64,000 bases of DNA from contig NZ_CP059493.1 of the NCBI RefSeq assembly GCF_014042015.1, positions 806,001-870,000 on the forward strand, written 5' to 3'. The notes under the pieces are model-generated. The model was not told the origin of the DNA. It ran no database searches and saw only the letters and a program-made list of their open reading frames with translations. The stretch comes from Actinotalea sp. JY-7876. GTDB taxonomy: Bacteria; Actinomycetota; Actinomycetes; Actinomycetales; Cellulomonadaceae. A program made the translations under genes and the position numbers. Below, in pieces: positions 33,814 through 43,250 of the stretch. Positions within the stretch are counted from its first letter, which is position 1. Every line of letters begins with the position of its first letter.

Positions 33814-34677
33814 ATGACCGCTGACGCCCTGCTGGGCCCCGCACAGATCCGGGACCTGGCAGGGCGTCTCGGCATCCGCCCGACGAAGTCCTGGGGCCAG
33901 AACTTCGTCGTCGACGCCGGGACCGTCCGCAAGATCGTCCGCACGGCCCGCGTGCAGCCCGGCGAGCGTGTCGTGGAGATCGGTCCGGGCCTGGGGTCGC
34001 TGACCCTGGGGCTGCTCGACGCGGGCGCCGAGGTGGTGGCCGTCGAGATCGACCCGGTGCTGGCCGCCCAGCTCCCGCTGACCGTCGCCGAGCGGGCGCC
34101 GGACGCCGCCGACCGCCTCACGGTGGTCGCGGCCGACGCGCTCACGCTCACGGAGCTGCCCGGGCCCCCGCCGACCGCCCTGGTCGCGAACCTGCCGTAC
34201 AACGTCGCCGTGCCCGTCCTGCTGTCCTTCCTGGCGCGCTTCGACTCGCTCGAGCGCGTGCTCGTGATGGTGCAGACCGAGGTGGCCGACCGGCTGGCGG
34301 CACCGCCCGGGTCGCGGACCTATGGCATCCCCTCCGCCAAGGCCGCCTGGTACGCCTCCGCGCGGCCCGCCGGGTCGATCGGGCGCGCCGTCTTCTGGCC
34401 CGTGCCGCGGGTCGACTCGTCCCTCGTCGCGCTCGAGCGTCGCGACCCGCCCCCGACGACGGCGACGCGCGAGCAGGTCTTCGCGGTGATCGACACGGCG
34501 TTCGCGCAGCGTCGCAAGATGCTGCGGTCCGCCCTGGCCGGCCTCGCGGGCTCCTCGGCGGCGGCCGAGGCCGCCCTGGTGGCCGCGGGCGTCGACCCCA
34601 CGGCGCGCGGGGAACGGCTCGACGTCGTCGCCTTCGCGCGCATCGCCGAGCAGCTGTCTGCGAGAGTGGGCACGTGA
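33814..34677 (+). CDS. rsmA: 16S rRNA (adenine(1518)-N6/adenine(1519)-N6)-dimethyltransferase
   Basis: A 287-residue KsgA/RsmA methyltransferase: [24 protein letters not shown] motif [25 protein letters not shown], and the catalytic [12 protein letters not shown]. The C-terminal helical domain has [19 protein letters not shown]. It dimethylates two adjacent adenines near the 3' end of 16S rRNA during 30S maturation. ATG 33814 gives the usual family length. Its end overlaps the GTG of ispE by 4 nt. Confidence 0.96.
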   Translation: MTADALLGPAQIRDLAGRLGIRPTKSWGQNFVVDAGTVRKIVRTARVQPGERVVEIGPGLGSLTLGLLDAGAEVVAVEIDPVLAAQLPLTVAERAPDAADRLTVVAADALTLTELPGPPPTALVANLPYNVAVPVLLSFLARFDSLERVLVMVQTEVADRLAAPPGSRTYGIPSAKAAWYASARPAGSIGRAVFWPVPRVDSSLVALERRDPPPTTATREQVFAVIDTAFAQRRKMLRSALAGLAGSSAAAEAALVAAGVDPTARGERLDVVAFARIAEQLSARVGT

Positions 34678-35627
34678 GTGAGCTCCAGGGTGCGCAGGTC
34701 GTCGTGCGCGCGCCGGGCAAGATCAACCTCGCGCTGACGGTGGGACGCCGCCGCGCCGACGGCTACCACCCGCTCGCGACGGTCTTCCAGGCACTGTCGC
34801 TCTTCGAGGAGGTCGGCGTCAGGGACGCCGACGCGCTGAGCATCACCGTCAGCGGCCTGCACGCCGACCGGGTGCCCACGGATGAGAGCAACCTCGCCTG
34901 GCGTGCGGCGCTCGCGCTGGCCGCCGCGACCGGCGCGGAGCCCGGCGCGCACCTGCACATCCACAAGGGTGTTCCCGTCGCCGGCGGCATGGCCGGGGGC
35001 TCGGCGGACGCCGCCGCGACCCTCCTCGCCCTCGACCAGCTCTGGGGTACCGGGCTCTCGCGCGAGCAGCTGGCCGAGATCGCGGCCACGCTGGGGTCGG
35101 ACGTGCCCTTCGCCCTGCTCGGCCAGACCGCCGTCGGCCTGGGGCGGGGCGACCTGCTCACGCCCGCGATGAGCCGGGGCGAGTACCACTGGGCGCTCGC
35201 GCTGCGGGACACGGGCCTGTCGACCCCTCGGGTGTACGGGATGTTCGACGAGATCGTCGGTGGGCAGCCGGGGGAGCCGGAGGCCGACCGCGCCCTCATG
35301 CAGGCACTGCGCACCGGTGACGCGAACGCCGTGGGCGCGGCGCTCGTCAACGACCTCCAGGACGCCGCGCTCGAGCTGGCCCCCGAGCTGGCCGAGACGC
35401 TCGCCGTCGCGCAGGACGCCGGTGCGCTCGGCGTCCTGGTCAGCGGGTCCGGCCCCACCGTCGCCGCGCTCACGCGCGACGAGCGCCAGGCGCAGGCGGT
35501 GGCGGCGGCGATGACCGCGGCGGGGGTCGCCGACCAGGTCCTCACGGCCGTCGGGCCCGTCGCCGGCGCGCGCGTGGTGCGCGGGCACGGGGCGGCCGGC
35601 CGCGCCGGACGGACGAGCGGGGACTGA
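34674..35627 (+). CDS. ispE: 4-diphosphocytidyl-2-C-methyl-D-erythritol kinase
   Basis: A 317-residue GHMP kinase: [29 protein letters not shown] at the N-terminus, the ATP loop [20 protein letters not shown], and C-terminal [13 protein letters not shown]. It phosphorylates CDP-methylerythritol in the MEP isoprenoid pathway. The GTG start overlaps the ksgA stop (GTGA) and the stop overlaps the next ATG (TGATG), so three genes are translationally linked. The C-terminal 12 residues are an Arg/Gly-rich tail. Confidence 0.96.
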   Translation: MSELQGAQVVVRAPGKINLALTVGRRRADGYHPLATVFQALSLFEEVGVRDADALSITVSGLHADRVPTDESNLAWRAALALAAATGAEPGAHLHIHKGVPVAGGMAGGSADAAATLLALDQLWGTGLSREQLAEIAATLGSDVPFALLGQTAVGLGRGDLLTPAMSRGEYHWALALRDTGLSTPRVYGMFDEIVGGQPGEPEADRALMQALRTGDANAVGAALVNDLQDAALELAPELAETLAVAQDAGALGVLVSGSGPTVAALTRDERQAQAVAAAMTAAGVADQVLTAVGPVAGARVVRGHGAAGRAGRTSGD

Positions 35628-37471
35628 TGGCGCACCTGCTCGGTGCGGACGGCCTGACGTACACGGTCGGCACCCGCACGCTCCTCGACGGCGTGAGCCT
35701 CGGGCTCGACGCCGGCGCCCGCACCGGCGTCGTCGGTCCCAACGGCTCCGGCAAGTCCACGCTGCTGCGGCTCCTCGCCCGCACGCTCGAGCCCGACGCG
35801 GGCCGGGTCACCCACGCGGGCGGCATCCGGGTGGGCATGCTGGACCAGCGCGACGAGCTGCCCGCCGGTGCGCGCGTGCGCGACCTCGTGCACGGGTCCG
35901 ACGCGGAGCACACCTGGGCGGGTGACGCCGCGGTGCGCGCGGTCCACGCCGGCCTGCTCGCCGACCTCGACCTCGACGCCGACGTCGCGCACCTGTCGGG
36001 CGGCCAGCGGCGCCGCGTGGCCCTCGCGGCGCTGCTCGTCGCGGACCTCGACGTCCTCCTGCTCGACGAGCCCACGAACCACCTCGACGTCGAGGGCGTC
36101 GCCTGGCTGGCCGAGCACCTGACGGCACGCTTCGGCGGCCGCGGCGCGCGCGGTGCCCTGCTCGTGGTGACCCACGACCGCTGGTTCCTCGACGCCGTGT
36201 GCACGCGCATGTGGGAGGTCACGGGCGCCGTCGACGGCGGGCCGGGCGGCCAGGTCCTCGGGTACGACGGCGGCTACGCGGCGTACGTCCTGGCCCGCGC
36301 GGAGCGCGAGCGCCAGGCCGGCGTGACGGCGTCGCGGCGCGACAACCTGCTGCGCAAGGAGCTCGCGTGGCTGCGCCGGGGCGCGCCCGCGCGCACGAGC
36401 AAGCCGAAGTTCCGCCTCGACGCGGCCTCCGCGCTCATCGCCGACGAGCCGCCGCCGCGTGACCCGCTCGAGCTCACCCGGCTCGCGACCGCGCGCCAGG
36501 GCAAGGACGTCGTCGACCTCGAGGACGTCACCGTCCGGTTCGACGGGCCCGCGGGGCCGCGCACGCTGCTCGACGACGTGACGTGGCGCCTGGGCCCGGG
36601 CGACCGCTACGGCGTCGTCGGGGTCAACGGCGCCGGCAAGACGACGCTCCTGCGCCTCATCCAGGGGACGCTCCGCCCCGACCAGGGGCGGGTCAAGCGG
36701 GGCAAGACCGTCGCGGTGGCCGCCCTGACGCAGGACGTCGCCGAGCTCGACGAGCTGGCGCACCTGCGCGTGGTGGAGGTCGTCGAGCGGGAGCGGCGGG
36801 TCGTCGCCGTGGGCGGCAAGGAGCTCACCGCCTCGCAGCTCGTCGAGCGGCTGGGCTTCACCCGCGAGCGGGCGCAGACCGTGGTCGGTGACCTGTCGGG
36901 GGGCGAGCGCCGCCGCCTGCAGCTGCTGCGCCTCCTGGTGGGCGAGCCGAACCTGCTGCTGCTCGACGAGCCGACGAACGACCTGGACACCGACACGCTC
37001 GCCGCGATGGAGGACCTCCTCGACGGCTGGCCCGGGACGCTCGTGGTCGTCTCGCACGACCGCTACCTGCTCGAGCGCGTGTGCGACCGGCAGATCGCGC
37101 TCCTGGGGGACGGTCAGGTGCGCGACCTGCCCGGTGGGGTGGAGCAGTACCTGGAGCTGCGGCGAGCCGCCCGCGCGACGGCGCCGACGTCGCCCGACGC
37201 CGCGGAGCCGGCCGGGACGCCCGCCCCGCCGCCGGCGGGGCCGAGCGCGGCCGAGGTCCGCGCCGCGCGCAAGGACGTCACCCGGATCGAGCGCCGCCTC
37301 GCCCGGATCGCGACGCGCGAGAACGAGCTCCACGAGGCGATGGCGGCGTCGGCCACGGACCACCAGACCGTGCAGCGCCTCGACACCGAGCTGCGCGAGC
37401 TCGCGGCCGAGCGGGACGCCCTCGAGGAGGAGTGGCTCACGGCCGCGGAGACCGCGGAGACCTCGGGCTGA
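35627..37471 (+). CDS. ABC-F family ATP-binding cassette protein
   Basis: A 614-residue soluble protein with two ABC domains and no membrane helices. First domain: Walker A GPNGSGKST (about residues 38-46), signature LSGGQRRRVALAAL, Walker B VLLLDEPTNHLD. Second: GVNGAGKTT, LSGGERRRLQLLRLL, LLLLDEPTNDLD. A charged linker joins them and a coiled-coil C-terminal domain (about 545-610) follows. ABC-F proteins act on ribosomes as translation factors, and some give antibiotic protection. The ATG overlaps the ispE stop, so this is an operon member. Confidence 0.94.
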   Translation: MAHLLGADGLTYTVGTRTLLDGVSLGLDAGARTGVVGPNGSGKSTLLRLLARTLEPDAGRVTHAGGIRVGMLDQRDELPAGARVRDLVHGSDAEHTWAGDAAVRAVHAGLLADLDLDADVAHLSGGQRRRVALAALLVADLDVLLLDEPTNHLDVEGVAWLAEHLTARFGGRGARGALLVVTHDRWFLDAVCTRMWEVTGAVDGGPGGQVLGYDGGYAAYVLARAERERQAGVTASRRDNLLRKELAWLRRGAPARTSKPKFRLDAASALIADEPPPRDPLELTRLATARQGKDVVDLEDVTVRFDGPAGPRTLLDDVTWRLGPGDRYGVVGVNGAGKTTLLRLIQGTLRPDQGRVKRGKTVAVAALTQDVAELDELAHLRVVEVVERERRVVAVGGKELTASQLVERLGFTRERAQTVVGDLSGGERRRLQLLRLLVGEPNLLLLDEPTNDLDTDTLAAMEDLLDGWPGTLVVVSHDRYLLERVCDRQIALLGDGQVRDLPGGVEQYLELRRAARATAPTSPDAAEPAGTPAPPPAGPSAAEVRAARKDVTRIERRLARIATRENELHEAMAASATDHQTVQRLDTELRELAAERDALEEEWLTAAETAETSG

Positions 37472-37482
37472 CCGCGGGCTGA

Positions 37483-37528
37483 CCTCGGGCCGGCCTCCTG
37501 CCGACGCCGGCACGCCGGCGGGCCGAGG
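37483..37528. terminator. bulged hairpin between convergent ABC-F and MarR genes
   Basis: CCTCGG-GCCGGC pairs with GCCGGC-ggg-CCGAGG; a 12-bp stem with a 3-nt bulge. It sits in the 60-nt gap of two convergent genes and can serve either. Confidence 0.55.
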
Positions 37529-37531
37529 CCC

Positions 37532-38020
37532 TCAGGCGTCGAAGGGGGCCATGACGGTCCGCAGCAGGTCGGCCAGCGCGTCCTGGTCCGCGGCGCTCAG
37601 CGAGCCCAGCAGGCCCCGCTCGACCCGGAGCAGGTCCTCGAGCGCGGTGTCGACCCGCACGCGCCCCTCGGGCGTCAGCCGGACGAGCACGCCGCGGCGG
37701 TCGGCGGGGACGGGGAGCCGCTCGACGAGGCCGCGGGCCTCGAGGCGGTCGATCCGGTTGGTCATCGTGCCGCTGGTCACGAGGGTCTGCGTGACCAGAG
37801 CGCCGGGGGACAGCTGGTAGGGCGCGCCGGCGCGACGCAGGGCCGACAGCACGTCGAACTCCCACAGCTCGAGCTCGTGCCGCTCGAACGCCGTGCGCCG
37901 CGCCAGGTCCAGGTGGCGGGCGAGGCGGCTGACCCGCGACAGGACCCGCAGCGGCTCCACGTCCAGGTCCGGACGCTCCCGGCGCCAGGCGGCGACGATG
38001 CGGTCGACCTCGTCGGTCAC
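37532..38020 (-). CDS. MarR-family transcriptional regulator
   Basis: A 162-residue protein from GTG 38020 behind GGGAGGACGG. The winged helix is clear: LARRTAFERHELELWEFDVLSALRRAG, LVTSGTMTNRIDRLEARGLVERLPVPADRRGVLVRLTPEGR. MarR dimers usually repress efflux or stress genes and respond to small ligands. Its GTG overlaps the stop of the upstream TetR gene by 4 nt, so the two regulators are co-expressed. Target unknown. Confidence 0.92.
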   Translation of the reverse strand: MTDEVDRIVAAWRRERPDLDVEPLRVLSRVSRLARHLDLARRTAFERHELELWEFDVLSALRRAGAPYQLSPGALVTQTLVTSGTMTNRIDRLEARGLVERLPVPADRRGVLVRLTPEGRVRVDTALEDLLRVERGLLGSLSAADQDALADLLRTVMAPFDA

Positions 38021-38697
38021 CCGTCCTCCCGGGCGTCGGTGCCGTCGGGCGTGGTGTGGGGCGGTTCCTCGCCGCGCAGCACCGGGCTGCCCTGCAGACC
38101 GGACAGGCCGTGCCACGCGAGGTTGACCAGGTGCGCGGCCACCTGCTCCTTCTCGGGGCTGCGCGTGTCGAGCCAGTGCTGCCCCGTCAGGGCCACCATG
38201 CCGACGAGCATCTGGGCGTACAGGGGGGCCGTGCGAGGGTCGAGCCCCCGCCGCGTGAACTGGTGCCCCAGCAGGTGCTCCACCTGCGCGGCGACGTCGC
38301 CGATGAGGCTCGAGAACGTGCCGGTCGCCTGGGCGACCGGGGAGTCCCGCACGAGGATCCGGAAGCCGTCCGTCGACGTCTCGATGTACTCGAGCAGCGC
38401 GAGGGCGGTGCGCTCGACGAGCACCTGCGGGTGCCCGCCGGCCTCGAGCGCGCCGGTCAGAGCGCCCGTCAGCGCCCGGATCTCGCGGTCGACGACGACG
38501 GCGTAGACGCCCTCCTTGCCGCCGAAGTGCTCGTAGACGACGGGCTTGGACACCTGCGCCCGCGAGGCGATCTCCTCGACGCTGGTGCCCTCGAAGCCCT
38601 TCTCGGCGAACAGCGTGCGGGACACGTCGAGCAGCTGCTCGCGCCGCTGTGTCCCCGTCATCCGCGCCCGCGGTGCTCGTCTGCTCTGCGTCGCCAC
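38017..38697 (-). CDS. TetR-family transcriptional regulator
   Basis: A 226-residue protein from GTG 38697 (ATG 38661 is an alternative). N-terminal helix-turn-helix: RREQLLDVSRTLFAEKGFEGTSVEEIASRAQVSKPVVYEHFGGKEGVYAVVVDRE. The ligand-binding domain follows. CATGAT lies 6 nt upstream of the GTG. M. tuberculosis Rv1019, also TetR, flanks the glmU/prs block likewise, suggesting a conserved regulator. It is co-translated with a MarR-type regulator; the ligand is not evident. Confidence 0.9.
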   Translation of the reverse strand: MATQSRRAPRARMTGTQRREQLLDVSRTLFAEKGFEGTSVEEIASRAQVSKPVVYEHFGGKEGVYAVVVDREIRALTGALTGALEAGGHPQVLVERTALALLEYIETSTDGFRILVRDSPVAQATGTFSSLIGDVAAQVEHLLGHQFTRRGLDPRTAPLYAQMLVGMVALTGQHWLDTRSPEKEQVAAHLVNLAWHGLSGLQGSPVLRGEEPPHTTPDGTDAREDG

Positions 38698-38800
38698 GCG
38701 CCCATCATGCCGTGCGGCCCTGGCAGACTGGGGCACCGTCGCGCGCCGCGGACCGTCCGGCCCGTCCAGGGGTCGGGACGGACCGTCCCACGCGCGCCGG

Positions 38801-38872
38801 TCCGCCCTGGTGTAACGGCAGCACGCAGGCCTTTGGAGCCTTGCGGTCCAGGTTCGAATCCTGGGGGCGGAG
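38801..38872 (+). tRNA. tRNA-Gln (anticodon TTG)
   Basis: A 72-nt cloverleaf: acceptor TCCGCCC/GGGCGGA, D-arm TGGTGTAACGGCAGCA, anticodon loop CTTTGGA giving TTG, T-arm CCAGG-TTCGAAT-CCTGG, discriminator G. CCA is not encoded. The outermost anticodon-stem pair is a C-T mismatch, which is odd but outside the decoding region. It lies between the divergent TetR and glmU genes, a usual location of tRNA-Gln near glmU. Confidence 0.92.
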
Positions 38873-38999
38873 CGGTGCCGGCAGGTGCTGCCGACGGGGG
38901 CGTCGGAGGGCCGTTCCAGCGACGGTAGAGTGACGACGAGCCCCACCGCGTGGCCGCCGCCGCTCGTTGGCGGAGCAGTCGAGCACTCCCGGGAGTCCT

Positions 39000-40589
39000 G
39001 TGTCCTACGCCCGCCCCGCCGCCGTCATCGTGCTCGCCGCAGGGGAGGGCACCCGGATGCGGTCCGCCACCCCCAAGGTGCTGCACCGTCTCGCCGGTCG
39101 CACCATGCTCGGCCACGCGCTGGTCGCGGCCCGGGCCCTGGACCCCGTCCGTCTCGCCGTGGTCGTGCGCCACGAGCGCGACCGGGTGGCGGCGCACGCG
39201 CTCGAGCTGGACCCGGACGTGCTGATCGCCGACCAGGACGACGTCCCGGGCACCGGACGCGCGGTCCGGTGCGGCCTCGGCGTGCTCGACGCGGCCGTCC
39301 ACGCCGCCTCGGTGCACGACGGCGGCGGCCCGGACCAGGTCGAGGGCCCGGTCGTGGTGCTCGCCGGGGACATCCCGCTGCTCGACGGCGAGACGCTCGG
39401 CCAGCTCCTCGCGGCGCACGTCGCGGACGGCAACGCCGTGACGGTGCTCACGACCGAGGTCGACGACCCGACGGGCTACGGGCGGATCCTGCGGGAGCCG
39501 GGCACGGGCGAGGTCGCGGGCATCGTCGAGCACAAGGACGCCGACGACGAGCAGCGCGCGGTGCGCGAGATCAACTCCTCGGTCTACGTCTTCGACTCCG
39601 CCGTGCTGCGCGGTGCGCTCGGGCGGCTGGGGCGGGACAACGCGCAGGGCGAGGTGTACCTCACCGACGTCCTGGCGATCGCGCGGTCCGACGGCGGTGC
39701 GGTGCGCGCCCTGCGCGTCGACGACCCGGTGCTCGTCGAGGGCGTCAACGACCGCGCCCAGCTCGCGGTCCTCGGGGCCGAGCTCAACCGCCGCATCGTC
39801 ACGGACTGGATGGTCGCGGGCGTCACCGTCGTCGACCCGGCCACGACGTGGGTCGACGCGGACGTCGAGCTCGAGCAGGACGTGACCCTGCTGCCCGGCA
39901 CGCAGCTGCACGGCCGCACGCGCGTGGCGCGCGGCGCCGTCGTCGGGCCGGACACGACGCTGACCGACGTGGTCGTCGAGGAGGGCGCCCAGGTGGTGCG
40001 CTCGCACGGCAGCGGCTCGCGGATCGGGGCGGGCGCCGTCGTCGGCCCGTTCTCCTACCTGCGACCGGGCACCTCGCTGGGCGCCGACGGCAAGATCGGC
40101 GCGTTCGTCGAGACGAAGAACGCGACCATCGGCGACCACTCGAAGGTGCCGCACCTGTCCTACGTCGGCGACGCGACGATCGGCGAGCACACGAACATCG
40201 GTGCCGCGACGATCTTCGTCAACTACGACGGCGTCACCAAGCACCGCACGACCGTCGGCTCGCACGTGAGGATCGGCTCGGACAACGCGCTGGTCGCCCC
40301 GGTGACGATCGGCGACGGCGCCTACACGGGGGCCGGGTCAGTCATCCGCCAGGACGTGCGGCCGGGTGCGCTCGGGATCAACACGGCACCCCAGCGCACG
40401 CTGGACCGCTGGGTGCTGCGTCGCCGGCCCGGCACGCCGTCGGCCAAGGCCGCGGGCGCCGCGCTGGGTGACGAGGCCGCCGGGCTCTCGCCGCAGGCCC
40501 TCGCGGAGCTGGCGCGCGCGGGCCAGGTGGGCCAGGAGCAGTCGCCCGACGGCCGGGACCATGCCGCACCCACCACCGAAGGGCGCTGA
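39000..40589 (+). CDS. glmU: bifunctional UDP-N-acetylglucosamine pyrophosphorylase/glucosamine-1-phosphate N-acetyltransferase
   Basis: A 529-residue protein from GTG 39000 behind GGGAG. The N-terminal uridylyltransferase domain has [21 protein letters not shown] and [16 protein letters not shown]. The C-terminal left-handed beta-helix acetyltransferase domain shows hexapeptide repeats, [46 protein letters not shown] and [13 protein letters not shown]. It makes UDP-GlcNAc for peptidoglycan. A C-terminal tail of about 40 residues is Gln/Gly/Ala-rich. The next gene starts 5 nt downstream. Confidence 0.96.
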   Translation: MSYARPAAVIVLAAGEGTRMRSATPKVLHRLAGRTMLGHALVAARALDPVRLAVVVRHERDRVAAHALELDPDVLIADQDDVPGTGRAVRCGLGVLDAAVHAASVHDGGGPDQVEGPVVVLAGDIPLLDGETLGQLLAAHVADGNAVTVLTTEVDDPTGYGRILREPGTGEVAGIVEHKDADDEQRAVREINSSVYVFDSAVLRGALGRLGRDNAQGEVYLTDVLAIARSDGGAVRALRVDDPVLVEGVNDRAQLAVLGAELNRRIVTDWMVAGVTVVDPATTWVDADVELEQDVTLLPGTQLHGRTRVARGAVVGPDTTLTDVVVEEGAQVVRSHGSGSRIGAGAVVGPFSYLRPGTSLGADGKIGAFVETKNATIGDHSKVPHLSYVGDATIGEHTNIGAATIFVNYDGVTKHRTTVGSHVRIGSDNALVAPVTIGDGAYTGAGSVIRQDVRPGALGINTAPQRTLDRWVLRRRPGTPSAKAAGAALGDEAAGLSPQALAELARAGQVGQEQSPDGRDHAAPTTEGR

Positions 40590-40594
40590 CGACG

Positions 40595-41578
40595 ATGACC
40601 GGTATCACGCGGCACGACGGGGAGAAGCGCCTCGTCCTGGTCTCCGGGCGTGCCCACCCCGAGCTGGCCGACGACGTCGCGCGCGAGCTCGGCGTGGAGC
40701 TGCTGCCGACGACGGCGTACGACTTCGCGAACGGCGAGATCTACGTCCGCTTCTCGGAGAGCGTGCGCGGCGCGGACGCGTTCGTCCTGCAGAGCCACAC
40801 GGCACCGATCAACCAGTGGATCATGGAGCAGCTGCTCATGGTCGACGCGCTCAAGCGCGCGTCCGCCAAGACGATCACGGTGATCCAGCCGTTCTACGGC
40901 TACGCGCGCCAGGACAAGAAGCACCGCGGGCGGGAGCCGATCTCGGCCCGCCTCATCGCCGACCTGTTCAAGACGGCCGGCGCCCACCGGCTCATGAGCG
41001 TCGACCTGCACGCGGCGCAGACCCAGGGCTTCTTCGACGGGCCGGTGGACCACCTCTGGGCCATGCCGCTGCTCGTGGACTACGTCCGCACGCGCGTCGA
41101 CCTGTCCAACGTCTCCGTGGTCTCGCCCGACGCCGGCCGCATCCGGGTCGCCGAGCAGTGGGCCGCCAAGCTGGGCGGGTGCCCGCTGGCGTTCGTGCAC
41201 AAGACGCGCGACATCAGCCGGCCGAACAAGTCCGTCGCGAACCGCGTCGTCGGCGAGGTCGAGGGCCGGACCGCCGTGCTGGTCGACGACCTCATCGACA
41301 CCGGCGGCACCATCGCCGAGGCCGTGCGCGTGCTGCTCGACGCGGGCGCCAAGGACGTCATCGTGGCGGCGACCCACGGCGTGCTGTCGCACCCCGCCGC
41401 CGCGCGGCTGCAGGAGTGCGGCGCGCGCGAGGTCATCGTGACCGACACGCTGCCGATCACCGACGAGTGCCGCTTCGACAAGCTCACCGTGCTGTCGATC
41501 GCGGGCCTCATCGCGCGCGCGATCCGCGAGGTGTTCGACGACGGCTCGGTGACCTCGCTCTTCGACGGCGCCGTCTGA
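40595..41578 (+). CDS. prs: ribose-phosphate pyrophosphokinase
   Basis: A 327-residue PRPP synthetase: VSGRAHPELADDVARELGVEL, FANGEIYVRF, YGYARQDKKHRGREPISARLIADL, DLHAAQTQGFFDGPVDHLWA and the PRPP loop VLVDDLIDTGGTI. It makes PRPP from ribose 5-phosphate and ATP for nucleotide, His and NAD synthesis, and in actinomycetes for decaprenyl-phosphoryl ribose. The glmU-prs order is conserved across Gram-positives. Confidence 0.97.
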   Translation: MTGITRHDGEKRLVLVSGRAHPELADDVARELGVELLPTTAYDFANGEIYVRFSESVRGADAFVLQSHTAPINQWIMEQLLMVDALKRASAKTITVIQPFYGYARQDKKHRGREPISARLIADLFKTAGAHRLMSVDLHAAQTQGFFDGPVDHLWAMPLLVDYVRTRVDLSNVSVVSPDAGRIRVAEQWAAKLGGCPLAFVHKTRDISRPNKSVANRVVGEVEGRTAVLVDDLIDTGGTIAEAVRVLLDAGAKDVIVAATHGVLSHPAAARLQECGAREVIVTDTLPITDECRFDKLTVLSIAGLIARAIREVFDDGSVTSLFDGAV

Positions 41579-41796
41579 GCGCAGGCGCCGGTTCGGCTCC
41601 GGCGCGGGCTCCGGGTAGAGTGGCGCAGTTGCCTCGGCGAGGGACGTCGGACGGCCGCCTCTGGGCGGTCACCGCGACTCCGTGATCGACGGGCGGTCCT
41701 CCGCGCGTCCGTCCTGCGTCCCGCGCCGAGGCCGCTCCAGCTGCCGGCAGGCCCGGCGATCAGCCCGTCACCCCACGTCGTCACAGGAGTTTCCCC

Positions 41797-42429
41797 GTGT
41801 CCGAGATCAAGCTCGCCGCCACCACCCGCACGGAGTTCGGCAAGGGCGCCGCCCGCCGGACCCGCCGCGCCCACCTCGTCCCCGCCGTGCTCTACGGGCA
41901 CGGCGGCGCCCCGCAGCACATCGCGCTCCCGGGCCACGAGACGATGCTCGCGCTCAAGCACGCGAACGCGCTCTTCTCGATCGAGCTCGACGGCCAGGCG
42001 CCGCAGCTCGCCATCGCCAAGGACGTCCAGCGCGACCCGGTCAAGAACGTCATCGAGCACGTCGACCTCCTCGTGGTCAAGAAGGGCGAGAAGGTCACCG
42101 TCGACGTCAACGTCGTCGTCACCGGCGAGTCCGCCCCGGGCACGATCCACGTCGTCGAGGCGCAGTCGGTCACGCTCGAGGCCGAGGCGACCCACCTCCC
42201 CGAGTCGATCGAGGTCTCGGTCGAGGGCCTCGAGGCCGGCACGCAGGTGCGCGGCTCCGACCTGGTCCTGCCGGCCGGCGCGACCTTCATCGGTGACGCC
42301 GAGCAGGTCATCCTCACGATCTCGACGCCCACGGTGAGCGCCGCGGACGAGGCCGACGCGGCCGCCGTCGAGGAGCAGGCCGCGGCGCAGTCGGCCGCCT
42401 CGGCCGCCGCCGCGGAGTCCGAGGCCTGA
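41797..42429 (+). CDS. rplY: 50S ribosomal protein L25/general stress protein Ctc
   Basis: A 210-residue long-form L25 (CTC): N-terminal domain [63 protein letters not shown], then a C-terminal TL5-like beta domain and an Ala/Glu-rich tail. It binds 5S rRNA in the large subunit. It has a leader of about 160 nt after a TAGAGT box (about 41616), with TCACAGGAGTTTCCCC before the GTG start. A very strong terminator follows. Confidence 0.95.
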   Translation: MSEIKLAATTRTEFGKGAARRTRRAHLVPAVLYGHGGAPQHIALPGHETMLALKHANALFSIELDGQAPQLAIAKDVQRDPVKNVIEHVDLLVVKKGEKVTVDVNVVVTGESAPGTIHVVEAQSVTLEAEATHLPESIEVSVEGLEAGTQVRGSDLVLPAGATFIGDAEQVILTISTPTVSAADEADAAAVEEQAAAQSAASAAAAESEA

Positions 42430-42449
42430 GCCTCACCACGCAGCACGAC

Positions 42450-42480
42450 GCGGCGCCCGGTCCCTCGGACCGGGCGCCGC
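42450..42480 (+). terminator. rplY terminator
   Basis: GCGGCGCCCGGTCC and GGACCGGGCGCCGC form a perfect 14-bp stem with a CTC loop, 20 nt after the rplY stop and before the pth ribosome-binding site. Confidence 0.88.
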
Positions 42481-42517
42481 TCCCACATCCGGAGCGGACC
42501 AGGTGGAAGGAGCCGGG

Positions 42518-43114
42518 ATGAGCGACCCGTGGCTCGTCGTCGGGCTCGGCAACCCCGGTCCCGGCTACGCGGGCAACCGCCACAACGTCGGGCAGATGGT
42601 CCTGGACGAGCTGGCGCGCCGTGCCGGCGCGACGTTCACCACGCACCGCACCCGCTCGCGCGTCGCCGACGTGCGCCTCGGCACGCTTCCCGGGGGCGCT
42701 CCCGGTCCTCGCGTGCTCCTGGCCAAGCCGTCGAGCTACATGAACGTCTCGGGCGGCCCCGTCGGCGCCCTCGTGCAGTACCTCGGCGTCCCGGTGGACC
42801 ACCTCCTGGTGGTCCACGACGAGCTCGACATCCCCTTCGCGACGGTCCGGCTCAAGCAGGGCGGGGGCGAGGGCGGGCACAACGGCCTGCGGAGCATCAG
42901 CGCCGCCGTCGGGACGCGCGACTACGTGCGCGTGCGCGTCGGGGTCGGGCGGCCGCCCGGGCGCCAGGACCCGGCCGACTTCGTCCTCAAGGACTTCTCG
43001 GGGGCCGAGCGCAAGGAGCTGCCCTGGCTCCTGGACTCCGCCGCCGACGCCGTCGAGGCGGTCGTGACGCAGGGGCTGCTCGCCGCGCAGCAGAGGTTCC
43101 ACGCGCCGGCCTGA
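42518..43114 (+). CDS. pth: peptidyl-tRNA hydrolase
   Basis: A 198-residue enzyme from ATG 42518 behind GGAAGGAGCCGGG. Signatures: [27 protein letters not shown] with the catalytic His in [49 protein letters not shown]. It releases tRNA from drop-off peptidyl-tRNA. The end of the conserved core region is here; an accessory locus begins after it. Confidence 0.97.
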   Translation: MSDPWLVVGLGNPGPGYAGNRHNVGQMVLDELARRAGATFTTHRTRSRVADVRLGTLPGGAPGPRVLLAKPSSYMNVSGGPVGALVQYLGVPVDHLLVVHDELDIPFATVRLKQGGGEGGHNGLRSISAAVGTRDYVRVRVGVGRPPGRQDPADFVLKDFSGAERKELPWLLDSAADAVEAVVTQGLLAAQQRFHAPA

Positions 43115-43131
43115 GGCGGACGCGGGCCCAG

Positions 43132-43148
43132 GTCACGGACAGGTCACG
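43132..43148. promoter_or_regulatory. GTCACG-N5-GTCACG direct repeat (MtrA-like site)
   Basis: Two identical 6-bp units with 11-bp periodicity, 103 bp before the first polysaccharide gene. TATAGCCT at 43207-43214 is a possible -10, placing the repeat at about -60. The same arrangement occurs before rpfB. Confidence 0.45.
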
Positions 43149-43250
43149 ACCCGCGTGCCATTCGGGTGAAATCAGACAGAACGCACCTTTGTGACGTACC
43201 GGCCGATATAGCCTCGATCCAGATCGCGACGTCTGGGGGGTGAACGGTCG

